A stretch of DNA of 12,833 nt from DASWUD01 sp036401755 (GCA_036401755.1 DASWUD010000057.1:1-12833); one strand, 5' to 3'. Positions 1-6,364 are shown, counted from the first letter of the stretch. Notes: generated by a model from the sequence alone, not told the origin. Translations and numbers: made by a program.

Positions 1-66
1 AAGGCGCAACTGCATGGCCATGATGAACCTCATCACCGCCACTACCAGAGAGGGAATGAGTTCCAT
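1..66 (-). CDS. N-terminus of an unrecognised small or membrane protein (cut by window edge)
   Basis: An ATG at 66-64 on the minus strand is preceded by a very strong Shine-Dalgarno, GGAGGAGG, about 4-5 nt upstream. The frame stays open for 22 codons to the window edge. The visible peptide begins MELIPSLVVAVMRFIMAM and is strongly hydrophobic, so it is probably a membrane-anchor or signal segment. It starts 27 nt after the stop of the L,D-transpeptidase gene on the same strand and probably shares its transcript. I do not recognise the family, and 22 residues are too few to assign one. The SD strength and the open frame support a real gene; the function is unknown. Confidence 0.6.
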   Translation of the reverse strand, partial: MELIPSLVVAVMRFIMAMQLRL

Positions 67-93
67 ACTACCTCCTCCAGTCAAAATTCCCGC

Positions 94-1737
94 TCAGTCT
101 ACTCTGGCGGAGCGAGTCTGTTCGGGCAACAGGGCAGCCACCAGACGCACGTCGCGGCTGTAGATGTCATCCCGGAACTGCACGACCCCATCCTCGTCGG
201 CCCAGGCGGTCCAGTAGACCAGATAGATCGGCAGCGGCTGTTTCAGTGCAACGGTGCGGGTAGTCGCGTTCGCCAGGTAGCGCTCGACCTGAGCCTCTTT
301 CGCCTCCGGTTCTTGCGCCAGCAGATAGGCGGCGAGGTCGAGCGGTTTCTCCAGGCGGATGCAGCCGGAGCTGAAGGTGCGCTCGCGTCGCGCGAAGAGA
401 TTGCGCTGCGGCGTGTCGTGAAGGTAGATGCGATAACTGTTGGGGATCACGAATTTGACCCGCCCGAGCGGATTTCTGGCACCCGGGGGCTGGTGCAGGG
501 CATAGGGAAACGACTGCTCATCATAAAGGCTCCAGTCGATGGTCGACGGGTCGATCACGCGACCGCCGCCTGCGAGATCATCGAGAACGGCGATGTTGCG
601 CTCGGCCAGATAGCCGCTGTCCTGTTTCAGCCTGGGCAGCATGTCCTTGCGAAACACGCTGTTCGGTACATACCAGCTGGGATTGAAGGTCATGGCGGTC
701 ACCCGGCTGCCGAAGGCCGGGGTCTGGCGATAGTCGCTGCCAATGATGACGCGCATCTGCAGCACCGAGAGGTCCTCCTCGAGCACATCGAGGCGGTAGC
801 CAGTCATGTTGACCAGCAGATAGCGTGACTCCAGGTGGCGCGGCATCCAGCGCCAGCGCTCCATGCTGGCGACGAGCTGGGCGATGCGCTGCTCCACCGG
901 CACATTGAGTGCCTGGCGCATCTCCTCACCGACGGCGCCATCCTCACGGAGCCCGTGGCGCGCCTGAAAACGGCGCACCGCCACCTCCAGCAAGGGATCG
1001 AATAGCTCGCCTGCGCCGGCGCTCGCCGGCAGATCACCGCTCAGCAGCAGGCGCTGGCGCAGCAGTGCCACGCGCTTGCCCGTCATGCCCGGTTTCAACA
1101 CCGGGCCGGCCGCCAGTGTTGGCCACCCCCCGTCTGCCGCCACGACGCGATAACTCGCCAGGGCACTGCGCAGCCGCCGGTAGCCGCGTTGGTAGGGGGG
1201 CATGGAGTTGAGGGTGGCCTGCACCGTGTTGCTCTCCAGGGCGTAAAGCAGCATCCGCTCCACCTCGTAATCGGAGGGGGGGATGTGCCAGGAGCGATCC
1301 ACCGCGCGCGGGTCGAGCCGGCCGCGGCGCACATCGAGGCTATAGGCGATGAAGGCGTCGGTGAGGAGCTGGTCGAGCCGGGCCTCAGTCGGCGCATCGG
1401 ACGGCAGTGACTCAAGCAGCGCGGTGATAGCGTCAAGGTGATAGCGCTCGGGTTGCAACCCCTCGCGGTGGGCCTCCCTGAGCACCTCCAGCAGCGCGGC
1501 CACATCGGCGGCACGACCGCTCCAGGCGGGAAGGTTATCGTGCAGGGCGTAGAAGCGGCGCACCCGCTCCCGATGGAGCAGAATCTCATCCGCGGGCTGC
1601 TCGGCAAGCTGTCCGACCAAGGCCTGGTGCAGATCCCCGCTCTCGGCCTCGTCCCCCTCAGCCAAAACCGGCGCGGCCACCAGCCATGCCGCAAGCAGCA
1701 CGACCCGAGTCATCCTCTCCAGGGGGGGGCGGGTCAC
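94..1737 (-). CDS. L,D-transpeptidase, YcbB/LdtD type, periplasmic
   Basis: This enzyme makes 3-3 cross-links in peptidoglycan in the periplasm, using a catalytic cysteine that beta-lactams other than carbapenems largely do not inhibit. The product is 547 aa, somewhat shorter than E. coli LdtD (about 615 aa). In order it has a signal peptide (about residues 9-26, hydrophobic core VVLLAAWLVAAPVLA), an N-terminal scaffold region typical of YcbB, a peptidoglycan-binding repeat (about 215-277, with LRQRL and AVRRFQARHGLREDG), and a YkuD catalytic domain (about 305-475). The catalytic motif is complete: H440 in YLHDTP, then SSGCIRL with the nucleophile C459. The GTG at 1737 overlaps the upstream thioredoxin stop (GTGA) and has GGAG about 7-10 nt upstream. 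An in-frame ATG at 1713 with GGAG only 3 nt away is an alternative, directly before the signal peptide. A run of eight C lies between the two starts. Confidence 0.95.
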   Translation of the reverse strand: MTRPPLERMTRVVLLAAWLVAAPVLAEGDEAESGDLHQALVGQLAEQPADEILLHRERVRRFYALHDNLPAWSGRAADVAALLEVLREAHREGLQPERYHLDAITALLESLPSDAPTEARLDQLLTDAFIAYSLDVRRGRLDPRAVDRSWHIPPSDYEVERMLLYALESNTVQATLNSMPPYQRGYRRLRSALASYRVVAADGGWPTLAAGPVLKPGMTGKRVALLRQRLLLSGDLPASAGAGELFDPLLEVAVRRFQARHGLREDGAVGEEMRQALNVPVEQRIAQLVASMERWRWMPRHLESRYLLVNMTGYRLDVLEEDLSVLQMRVIIGSDYRQTPAFGSRVTAMTFNPSWYVPNSVFRKDMLPRLKQDSGYLAERNIAVLDDLAGGGRVIDPSTIDWSLYDEQSFPYALHQPPGARNPLGRVKFVIPNSYRIYLHDTPQRNLFARRERTFSSGCIRLEKPLDLAAYLLAQEPEAKEAQVERYLANATTRTVALKQPLPIYLVYWTAWADEDGVVQFRDDIYSRDVRLVAALLPEQTRSARVD

Positions 1738-2081
1738 CTCTCTTCTCCAAACAACAGGGTATAGGGGCGGGCCAGCTGGTCGCGCAGCTCGGCCAGATGA
1801 AAGTTACGCGCCAGGCGCAGCGATTCGCGCCCCTCCAGAAACAGCAGCAGGACCGGAATCGTAAAGACCCGCTGTTGTGCTGCCAGCTCAGGGCTGGCTG
1901 CGCAATCCACCTCAGCCAGCACCAGGCGCGGAAACTGTGCCGCCACCAGTGCGGCGATACGCGGTTTGAGACTGTGGCATACGCCGCAATCGGGCGCAGA
2001 GAAATGGATTAACACGGCAGGATGTTCTTGAAGCAGCGTGCGTAAATCTGTTTCGCGGGTGATGAGTCTGTTCATCATCAT
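1734..2081 (-). CDS. Thioredoxin-family protein with CGVC active site
   Basis: Small thioredoxin-fold protein, 115 aa from the ATG at 2081, probably a cytoplasmic thiol-disulfide reductant or a thioredoxin-like protein of unknown partner. The active site is APDCGVCHSLKP, with cysteines at residues 32 and 35; it lacks the usual tryptophan and has GV in place of GP. The cis-proline is in FTIPV (P76), and beta-strand AVLIHFSAP precedes the active site as expected. There is no signal peptide. Three ATGs in tandem (2081, 2078, 2075) follow a GGAG; a longer open frame reaching 2174 is ruled out because it runs through the promoter and the hpf terminator. The stop overlaps the L,D-transpeptidase GTG by 4 nt, so the two are probably translationally coupled. 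Confidence 0.9.
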   Translation of the reverse strand: MMMNRLITRETDLRTLLQEHPAVLIHFSAPDCGVCHSLKPRIAALVAAQFPRLVLAEVDCAASPELAAQQRVFTIPVLLLFLEGRESLRLARNFHLAELRDQLARPYTLLFGEER

Positions 2082-2130
2082 GGGCTCTCCGGGTTGAGGA
2101 GAAACCCTCGCTTCGGTCAATGAAACGCAC

Positions 2131-2159
2131 ATTATAGCCACCCTTCCCCCTCTCCTAAA
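2131..2159 (-). promoter_or_regulatory. Sigma70 promoter of the thioredoxin / L,D-transpeptidase operon
   Basis: Minus-strand -10 box TATAAT (2136-2131) is a perfect match. At 17-nt spacing the -35 box would be TTTAGG (2159-2154), a weak match (3 of 6). The predicted start is near 2124, giving a leader of about 43 nt before the ATG at 2081. The -35 lies at the end of the U-tract of the hpf terminator, so the two elements are packed back to back. Confidence 0.6.
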
Positions 2160-2185
2160 AAAAAACCCGCGCAAGGCGCGGGTTT
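2157..2185 (-). terminator. Rho-independent terminator of hpf
   Basis: A perfect 10-bp stem AAACCCGCGC / GCGCGGGTTT (2163-2172 with 2176-2185) closes a 3-nt loop. On the minus strand it runs into nine consecutive T including the stem end. It starts 24 nt after the hpf stop. A plus-strand reading gives the same stem followed by a broken T-rich stretch, but no plus-strand gene ends here. Confidence 0.9.
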
Positions 2186-2208
2186 GGTCTTTCTATTCAT
2201 GATTGACG

Positions 2209-2526
2209 TCAGTAGTTGCGTCGCCGCGCCGAATGGTCCAACAGCTGACGGCGCGCGACAGTGAAGGCGTCTTTCGACGCCAGGTAGAGATCCTCGCGTG
2301 GCTCATGGGTCACGGCCAGCTCCGCGCCAGGCACGGTGAGGTTGATGCGCACTTCGTAATGGCGCCCCTTGGTGTGGTGGCGGTGGGGGGCATCAATCAC
2401 CACGCGACAACCGACAATATCGTCGCGGTAGCGGCACAGCTTTTCGGCATTGCCGCGAATGTGAGCCTCGATGGCGGGGGTGATGGTGATGTTCTGGCCG
2501 GTGATCTGCAACGCTCTGTTCATCAT
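2209..2526 (-). CDS. hpf: Ribosome hibernation-promoting factor, short HPF/YfiA type
   Basis: Binds the 30S subunit near the decoding centre and helps form inactive 100S ribosomes in stationary phase. The product is 105 aa, the usual length of short gamma-proteobacterial HPF, without the C-terminal extension of long HPF. The family pattern is clear: LQITGQNITITPAIEAHI near the N-terminus, a basic EKLCRY segment, the VVIDAPHRHH strand, YEVRINLTVPG, and EDLYLASKDAF leading to the final helix with a basic tail. The start is ATG 2526 or 2523; GGAGGGAG lies about 7 nt upstream. The gene has its own terminator and is not next to rpoN as in E. coli. A leader hairpin lies upstream. Confidence 0.93.
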   Translation of the reverse strand: MMNRALQITGQNITITPAIEAHIRGNAEKLCRYRDDIVGCRVVIDAPHRHHTKGRHYEVRINLTVPGAELAVTHEPREDLYLASKDAFTVARRQLLDHSARRRNY

Positions 2527-2575
2527 GGGAACTCCCTCCGTGCTGACGGGGTGGACTCGTTGTTCAACGGTAAGA

Positions 2576-2595
2576 GAGGGGCAGAACGCCCCCTC
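2576..2595 (-). promoter_or_regulatory. GC-rich hairpin in the hpf leader
   Basis: GAGGGGC (2576-2582) pairs with GCCCCCTC (2588-2595) around a 5-nt loop, with one unpaired C. If the candidate promoter at 2602-2629 is right, this hairpin lies at the extreme 5' end of the hpf mRNA, where it might protect the message. The role is inferred; only the inverted repeat is seen. Confidence 0.35.
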
Positions 2596-2601
2596 ATTTG
2601 C

Positions 2602-2629
2602 AGATTAGCCATACCACCCGGCACGTCAA
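2602..2629 (-). promoter_or_regulatory. Candidate hpf promoter
   Basis: Minus-strand TTGACG (2629-2624) is followed after 16 nt by TAATCT (2607-2602), giving a predicted start near 2595. The -35 is good (5 of 6) but the -10 is weak and the spacer short, so this is tentative. It would be divergent from the strong plus-strand promoter at 2678-2706. Confidence 0.35.
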
Positions 2630-2677
2630 GCCACTCAGCGCACATGGCCGAATTGTCGAGAAGTTGACTAGGTTTTT

Positions 2678-2706
2678 TTGACCTGGGTGTCGGGCACGTT
2701 CATAAT
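2678..2706 (+). promoter_or_regulatory. Strong sigma70 promoter of the antitoxin-like gene
   Basis: TTGACC (2678-2683), 17-nt spacer, CATAAT (2701-2706): five of six matches in each hexamer at ideal spacing. The predicted start is near 2713. This excludes a TTG start at 2706 for the downstream gene, since it would lie inside the -10 box. Confidence 0.75.
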
Positions 2707-2753
2707 TGGACCCTGTCCACGCAGCCTGTGGCTGCAACATGAGGAATTTCCCA

Positions 2754-3140
2754 GTGTCCGTAGAACTATCCGAGGAAGAACGCACCCGCCTGGCTGAGCT
2801 GGTGATGGCGATTTTCGAGGAGTGGCATCTGGACGCCGATCAACAGCTCTCCCTGCTGGGTATGCCCGAAGGAACCAAAACACGCGAATTGACTCGCTGG
2901 CGCCGCGGCACACCGTTTCCCCAGGAGGCGGCGCTGCTCGACCGCGCCAAGCATGTGCTTGGCATTCAGGAGTCGCTCCACGTCATCTTCCCGCTCAACC
3001 CGCAGATGCCGCTCTTCTGGCTCAACAACCGCAATCGCTACTTCAAGATGGCACCGCTGGCCGTGATGCTCGAGGAGGGGCTGGCGGGAATGAACCGCGT
3101 CTGGCGTCACCTCGACTGCACCGTCAACTGGACTGAATAG
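2754..3140 (+). CDS. Xre/MbcA/ParS antitoxin-like protein, no partner toxin nearby
   Basis: The product is 128 aa from GTG 2754. It resembles the Xre-MbcA-ParS antitoxin superfamily (DUF2384): an N-terminal helical, helix-turn-helix-like part (about residues 6-70, with DQQLSLLGMP and LTRWRRGTP) and a C-terminal toxin-binding-like part (about 75-125, with LFWLNNRNRYFKMAPLAVML, then a helix and TVNW). Such proteins normally neutralise a RES-domain toxin encoded next door and repress their own operon. Here the downstream gene is a convergent SPOR protein and the upstream gene is hpf, so no toxin is present. GAGGA lies 8 nt before the GTG; an in-frame ATG at 2739 lacks an SD. A regulatory role outside toxin-antitoxin biology is possible. 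Family membership is judged from sequence pattern only. Confidence 0.75.
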   Translation: MSVELSEEERTRLAELVMAIFEEWHLDADQQLSLLGMPEGTKTRELTRWRRGTPFPQEAALLDRAKHVLGIQESLHVIFPLNPQMPLFWLNNRNRYFKMAPLAVMLEEGLAGMNRVWRHLDCTVNWTE

Positions 3141-3166
3141 CCCTCCGCCAAGGTTTGACGGAGGGC
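3140..3166. terminator. Inverted repeat between convergent genes, probable bidirectional terminator
   Basis: GCCCTCCG (3140-3147) pairs with CGGAGGGC (3159-3166), and after one mismatch CAA pairs with TTG to give a tight loop. It fills the 35-nt gap between the antitoxin-like gene (plus) and the SPOR gene (minus). No T-run follows on either strand, so intrinsic termination would be weak. Confidence 0.45.
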
Positions 3167-3175
3167 GCGGCAGGT

Positions 3176-4132
3176 TCAGCGATGGGCCACCCATGCCCCT
3201 TTGATGCCGGATTTGCGCTCAATGGCGGGGATGGCGGCCTTGGCCGTCTCCTGGCTGGTGTAGCCCGGAACACGCAGTCGGAAGCGCGATTTGCCATCGA
3301 CCACGGTTTTGCTCACCTCGCTATGGATTCCCAATTTCTGCAGGCGGCTCTTCTCATTTTCGGCCTGTGCCGAGGTAGCGAAGGAGACGAGGATCACCGT
3401 CCAGTCACCACTGGCGGGAGCCGGCTTCGCCGCGGTTTTCTTAGCGGCCGCGGTAGCAGTAGCTGTGCTGTTCGGTGCCTGGGTCGAGTTGCGCTCCTGG
3501 CCTTCCTGGCGTTTGCGCAACTCCGCAGTGGTCGCCGTCTCCCTCGTTGCTGGGTTGTTGGCCATGCCATCGAGCCGCGCTGCCATCTCGTCGAGGCGCG
3601 AGACGATGCCCGCCTGCTCCGCCTGAAGCTGTCCGACACGGGGATCACCACTGACCTGCAAGGTGGCGATACGCTCGGTGAGTGCATCGACACTCTGCTG
3701 CAGCGCGTCAATACGGCTCGCGGCACTGAAGGCGGTGAACAGCCCTACCGCCCCCAGCAGAAGACTCAGCGCCACCACGGCGCCCCCCGCCATCAACACC
3801 TTCCGCGACATAGCTTCCTCTCCATCACTCCGGGTTTCAGTGGAAAAATCCTCTGGGCCAGCCCCGCCTAAGTTACGTGGGCCATCGCTTTCGCCAAAAT
3901 CGAAAGCCGGCTGAGCAGGATGGAGCGGTGCGGCACGCACTGCCCCACTACCCTCTGGCGAGACCTCTTCCAGCTCGCTACCTGCAACTGGGGTGAAAGT
4001 GCCCGTCGTGTCGAGTTCGGCAAAGAGCCGATCGAGATCGACCGGAGCACGCCCCTGCGAATCGTCGAGCCCACCCATCTCGTCATCGCGCATGGATGGC
4101 TCGGCTCGCGGCCGTCTGTTCTCCCCGTCCAT
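3176..4132 (-). CDS. SPOR-domain membrane protein, single-pass
   Basis: The product is 318 aa from ATG 4132, which has AGGAGGT 4 nt upstream; an upstream extension of the frame to 4198 lacks this. It has an acidic N-terminal cytoplasmic region (1-107), one transmembrane helix (about 112-135, ending LLLGAVGLFTAFSAA), a coiled-coil-like stretch (139-192, heptads around IDALQQSVDALTERIATLQ), an Ala/Thr/Lys-rich linker (217-240) and a C-terminal SPOR domain (242-318, from DWTVILVSFAT to GAWVAHR). SPOR domains bind glycan strands lacking stem peptides, made at septa by amidases, so a role at the division site or in envelope growth is likely, as for DamX, DedD and FtsN. It does not clearly match any of those by architecture. 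It stands alone and is divergent from the HD-GYP gene. Confidence 0.88.
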   Translation of the reverse strand: MDGENRRPRAEPSMRDDEMGGLDDSQGRAPVDLDRLFAELDTTGTFTPVAGSELEEVSPEGSGAVRAAPLHPAQPAFDFGESDGPRNLGGAGPEDFSTETRSDGEEAMSRKVLMAGGAVVALSLLLGAVGLFTAFSAASRIDALQQSVDALTERIATLQVSGDPRVGQLQAEQAGIVSRLDEMAARLDGMANNPATRETATTAELRKRQEGQERNSTQAPNSTATATAAAKKTAAKPAPASGDWTVILVSFATSAQAENEKSRLQKLGIHSEVSKTVVDGKSRFRLRVPGYTSQETAKAAIPAIERKSGIKGAWVAHR

Positions 4133-4369
4133 TGGCACCTCCTGAAGCAACCTGTAAATTGCCGAGGAGTATACCCCCACTCCGGCGCCGCGGGACATGC
4201 GCGGGGAGTGAGAGTGCTACCTTGTTAAACAGTTACGCATTTTCTCGGGCGGCAAGAGACATCAGTCCATCAAGCACGGGTATTTAAAAAATAGGGAGAA
4301 GGTAAATAAAGAAGAGGACACAAGCCCGCACGAACTGCCTCATTCCCTCGAACATCAGCGCTCCCTTGC

Positions 4370-4399
4370 TTGATTGTGCTGTTGCAGCATCAATATAAG
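4370..4399 (+). promoter_or_regulatory. Candidate upstream promoter P1 of the HD-GYP gene
   Basis: TTGATT (4370-4375), 18-nt spacer, TATAAG (4394-4399). Matches are four of six and five of six. It lies about 210 nt before the gene, giving a long leader, and overlaps the dyad at 4378-4406, which covers the spacer and -10 box. Such a layout is typical of a repressed promoter. Confidence 0.45.
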
Positions 4400-4406
4400 C
4401 AACAGC
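4378..4406. repeat. 8-bp dyad over promoter P1, operator-like
   Basis: GCTGTTGC (4378-4385) and GCAACAGC (4399-4406) are perfect inverted repeats, with centres 21 bp apart (two helical turns). The half-sites flank the -10 region of P1, as in operators for dimeric repressors. Nested short repeats follow: GCATCA (4387-4392) with TGATGC (4407-4412), and TGATG with CATCA (4407-4421). The binding protein is unknown. Confidence 0.5.
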
Positions 4407-4511
4407 TGATGCAGCTCATCATTGCCGTGAAGATACTCACAGAATTATTATTCCGTTGCAAAGGCTTTTTGTGCGCTGGTGCATGGATTGCCATACCGAA
4501 ACGCAGCTGTC

Positions 4512-4540
4512 TTGTTGGCCAGGAAACCATGCCGTATAAA
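4512..4540 (+). promoter_or_regulatory. Candidate proximal promoter P2 of the HD-GYP gene
   Basis: TTGTTG (4512-4517), 17-nt spacer, TATAAA (4535-4540). Predicted start is near 4547, with a leader of about 66 nt. The -10 is good (five of six) and the -35 modest. Confidence 0.5.
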
Positions 4541-4612
4541 GGCACCACTTTTCCTTGTCCCCGACTGGCTGCGTACAGGAGCCGCTTGCTGCACGCTTAA
4601 GGAGCATACTCC

Positions 4613-6274
4613 ATGAACCAACATGCCGAACGCCTCAAACGCATCGAGAAACTCAATGAAATCGGCATCGCTCTCTCTGCGGAAAAGAACACCCCGCGTC
4701 TGCTGGAGATGATCCTGCTCGGCGCCAAGGAGATCACCAACGCCGACGGTGGCACCCTCTATTCGGTGCAGGAAGATGGCACCATCAAGATGGAGATCCT
4801 GCGTACCGATTCGCTCGACTTCGCCATGGGCGGCACCACCGGCAAGGAGATCCCCTTTGCACCGATCCCACTGCACGACAAGGAGGGCAACGGCAACAAG
4901 CAGATGGTGGTCACCTACGCCGTGCTCAACGACTGTACGGTCAACATCCCCGACGCCTACAACGCCGAAGGCTTCGACTTCGCTGGCACACGCGCCTTCG
5001 ATAAACAGACCGGCTATCGCTCCACCTCCTTTCTCACCGTGCCGATGAAAAATCATGAAGGCGCTATCATCGGCGTACTGCAACTGCTCAACGCACAGGA
5101 TCCCACCACCGGCAAAGTGGTGCCCTTCAATGAAGAGTCGCAGATGCTCGCCGAATCGCTCGCCTCGCAGGCTGCCATCGCCATCACCAACCGCCGCCTC
5201 ATCGACGACCTCAAGACACTGCTGGAGTCATTGATTCAACTCATCGCTACCGCCATCGACGAAAAGTCTCCCTACACCGGCGGCCATTGCAAACGGGTGC
5301 CCGTGCTGACCATGATGCTGGCCGATGCCGCCCATCATGACCAGAGTCCCCTCTTCAGCGATTTCCGCATGAACGAGGATCAACGCTATGAGTTGTCGAT
5401 CGCCGCGTGGCTGCACGACTGCGGCAAGATCACCACGCCCGAATATGTGGTGGACAAGGCGACCAAACTCGAAACTATCTACGACCGCATCCACACCGTC
5501 GACGCCCGATTCGAGGTGCTCAAGCGCGATGCAAAGATTGCCCTGCTAGAGAAGAAATTGGCAAACCGTATTGGCGGCATGGCGAGTGACAACGCCCTGC
5601 TCGAAGAGGAGTATCGCGCCGAGCTCGCCCAGCTGGAGGAGGAGCGTCGCTTCCTCCACCGTAGCAACACGGGTGGTGAATTCATGGCCGCAAGTGATCA
5701 GCAGCGGGTGCGCGACATCGCACAGCGTAGAGTGGCGATCAACGGCGAGAGTCGCCCGCTGCTAGACGAAAATGAATCCTACAATCTCACTATCGCCCGG
5801 GGAACCCTCACCAGCGAGGAGCGTGAGGTGATCAACAATCACATCACCGCCACCATCAAGATGCTCGAATCGCTCCCCTTTCCCAAGCATTTGCGCCAGG
5901 TCCCGGAGTTCGCCGGCGGTCATCATGAACGGATGGACGGCAAGGGCTATCCGCGCGGACTCGCCAGGGAGCAGATGTCGCTGCAGGCGCGCATCATGGC
6001 CATCGCCGATATCTTCGAAGCGCTCACCGCCCGTGACCGCCCCTACAAGCCCGCCAAGAGCCTCTCGGAATCACTACGCATTCTCGGCATGATGAAGCAG
6101 GAGGGACATGTCGACCCCGATCTCTTCAATCTCTTCATCCGCGAACGGATCTATCAGAAATACGCCGAGCAATACCTCGATCCTGCGCAGATCGATGAGG
6201 TGGATGTATCAGCCATTCCTGGCTACACCCAACCCGAAAAGGCTATCGCTGACGTTGTCAGCGAGCCCGGTTAA
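4613..6274 (+). CDS. GAF plus HD-GYP cyclic-di-GMP phosphodiesterase
   Basis: The product is 553 aa and soluble, with no signal peptide or membrane segment. A GAF sensor domain (about 10-195, ending in VPMKNHEGAIIGVLQLLNAQ) is followed by a linker helix and an HD-GYP domain (about 205-515). HD-GYP enzymes hydrolyse c-di-GMP. The metal and catalytic motifs are present: H225, HDCGK with H268/D269, H410, HHERMDGKGYP (H437-P447, with the GYP triad) and D466 in IADIFEALTARDRPYK. The spacing from HD to H410 is 142 residues against about 30 in canonical HD-GYP domains; residues about 285-395 form an inserted, charged, helical segment. AAGGAG lies 8 nt before the ATG, and GGAG can pair with CTCC just before the start codon in a small 4-bp hairpin. 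The gene is monocistronic. Confidence 0.92.
   Translation: MNQHAERLKRIEKLNEIGIALSAEKNTPRLLEMILLGAKEITNADGGTLYSVQEDGTIKMEILRTDSLDFAMGGTTGKEIPFAPIPLHDKEGNGNKQMVVTYAVLNDCTVNIPDAYNAEGFDFAGTRAFDKQTGYRSTSFLTVPMKNHEGAIIGVLQLLNAQDPTTGKVVPFNEESQMLAESLASQAAIAITNRRLIDDLKTLLESLIQLIATAIDEKSPYTGGHCKRVPVLTMMLADAAHHDQSPLFSDFRMNEDQRYELSIAAWLHDCGKITTPEYVVDKATKLETIYDRIHTVDARFEVLKRDAKIALLEKKLANRIGGMASDNALLEEEYRAELAQLEEERRFLHRSNTGGEFMAASDQQRVRDIAQRRVAINGESRPLLDENESYNLTIARGTLTSEEREVINNHITATIKMLESLPFPKHLRQVPEFAGGHHERMDGKGYPRGLAREQMSLQARIMAIADIFEALTARDRPYKPAKSLSESLRILGMMKQEGHVDPDLFNLFIRERIYQKYAEQYLDPAQIDEVDVSAIPGYTQPEKAIADVVSEPG
6246..6264 (+). terminator. Hairpin at the 3' end of the HD-GYP gene
   Basis: TCGCTGAC (6246-6253) and GTCAGCGA (6257-6264) form a perfect 8-bp stem with a 3-nt loop, inside the last codons of the gene. 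No T-run follows, so it may stabilise the 3' end or help Rho-dependent termination rather than act as an intrinsic terminator. Confidence 0.35.
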
Positions 6275-6364
6275 CTGATGTGACAACACTGTGGGTAGAG
6301 CGCGCCGGTAGCCATGACCCGATGCGGGAGATGCACACAATAAGGAAAAGCCGGTGTTGTTTGC

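Larger units (their letters stand above)
4133..4612. other. Gene-free divergent regulatory region (480 bp)
   Basis: No credible gene lies between the SPOR gene (minus) and the HD-GYP gene (plus). The stretch from about 4225 to 4315 is AT-rich. For the SPOR gene a minus-strand TATACT (4173-4168) could be a -10 box, but no good -35 accompanies it. For the HD-GYP gene there are two candidate promoters (4370-4399 and 4512-4540), an 8-bp dyad over the first, and further short repeats (TGATG/CATCA, 4407-4421). A 76-codon plus-strand frame here has a TTG start and no SD. Confidence 0.6.

Noticed and set aside
2082..2174. N-terminal extension of the thioredoxin-like protein to 2174
   Set aside because: It would be translated through the hpf terminator and the TATAAT promoter, and the peptide has no family match.
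2706..2753. TTG start at 2706 or ATG at 2739 for the antitoxin-like gene
   Set aside because: 2706 lies in the -10 box. 2739 is possible but has no SD, whereas GTG 2754 has GAGGA at 8 nt spacing.
3155..3871. 238-codon plus-strand frame opposite the SPOR gene
   Set aside because: Antisense to a well-supported SPOR-domain protein with a strong SD; composition is that of a shadow frame.
4378..4412. H-type RNA pseudoknot (GCTGTTGC/GCAACAGC with GCATCA/TGATGC)
   Set aside because: The pairing order fits, but the final loop would be zero nt across an 8-bp stem, which is sterically unlikely, and most of it lies upstream of the expected P1 start. A DNA operator explains the dyad better.
4370..4600. 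76-codon plus-strand open frame in the gap before the HD-GYP gene
   Set aside because: TTG start inside the candidate P1 promoter, no SD, no recognisable protein pattern, and it spans the P2 promoter.
4448..5083. 211-codon minus-strand frame opposite the start of the HD-GYP gene
   Set aside because: Antisense shadow of a clear GAF/HD-GYP coding region; no family resemblance.
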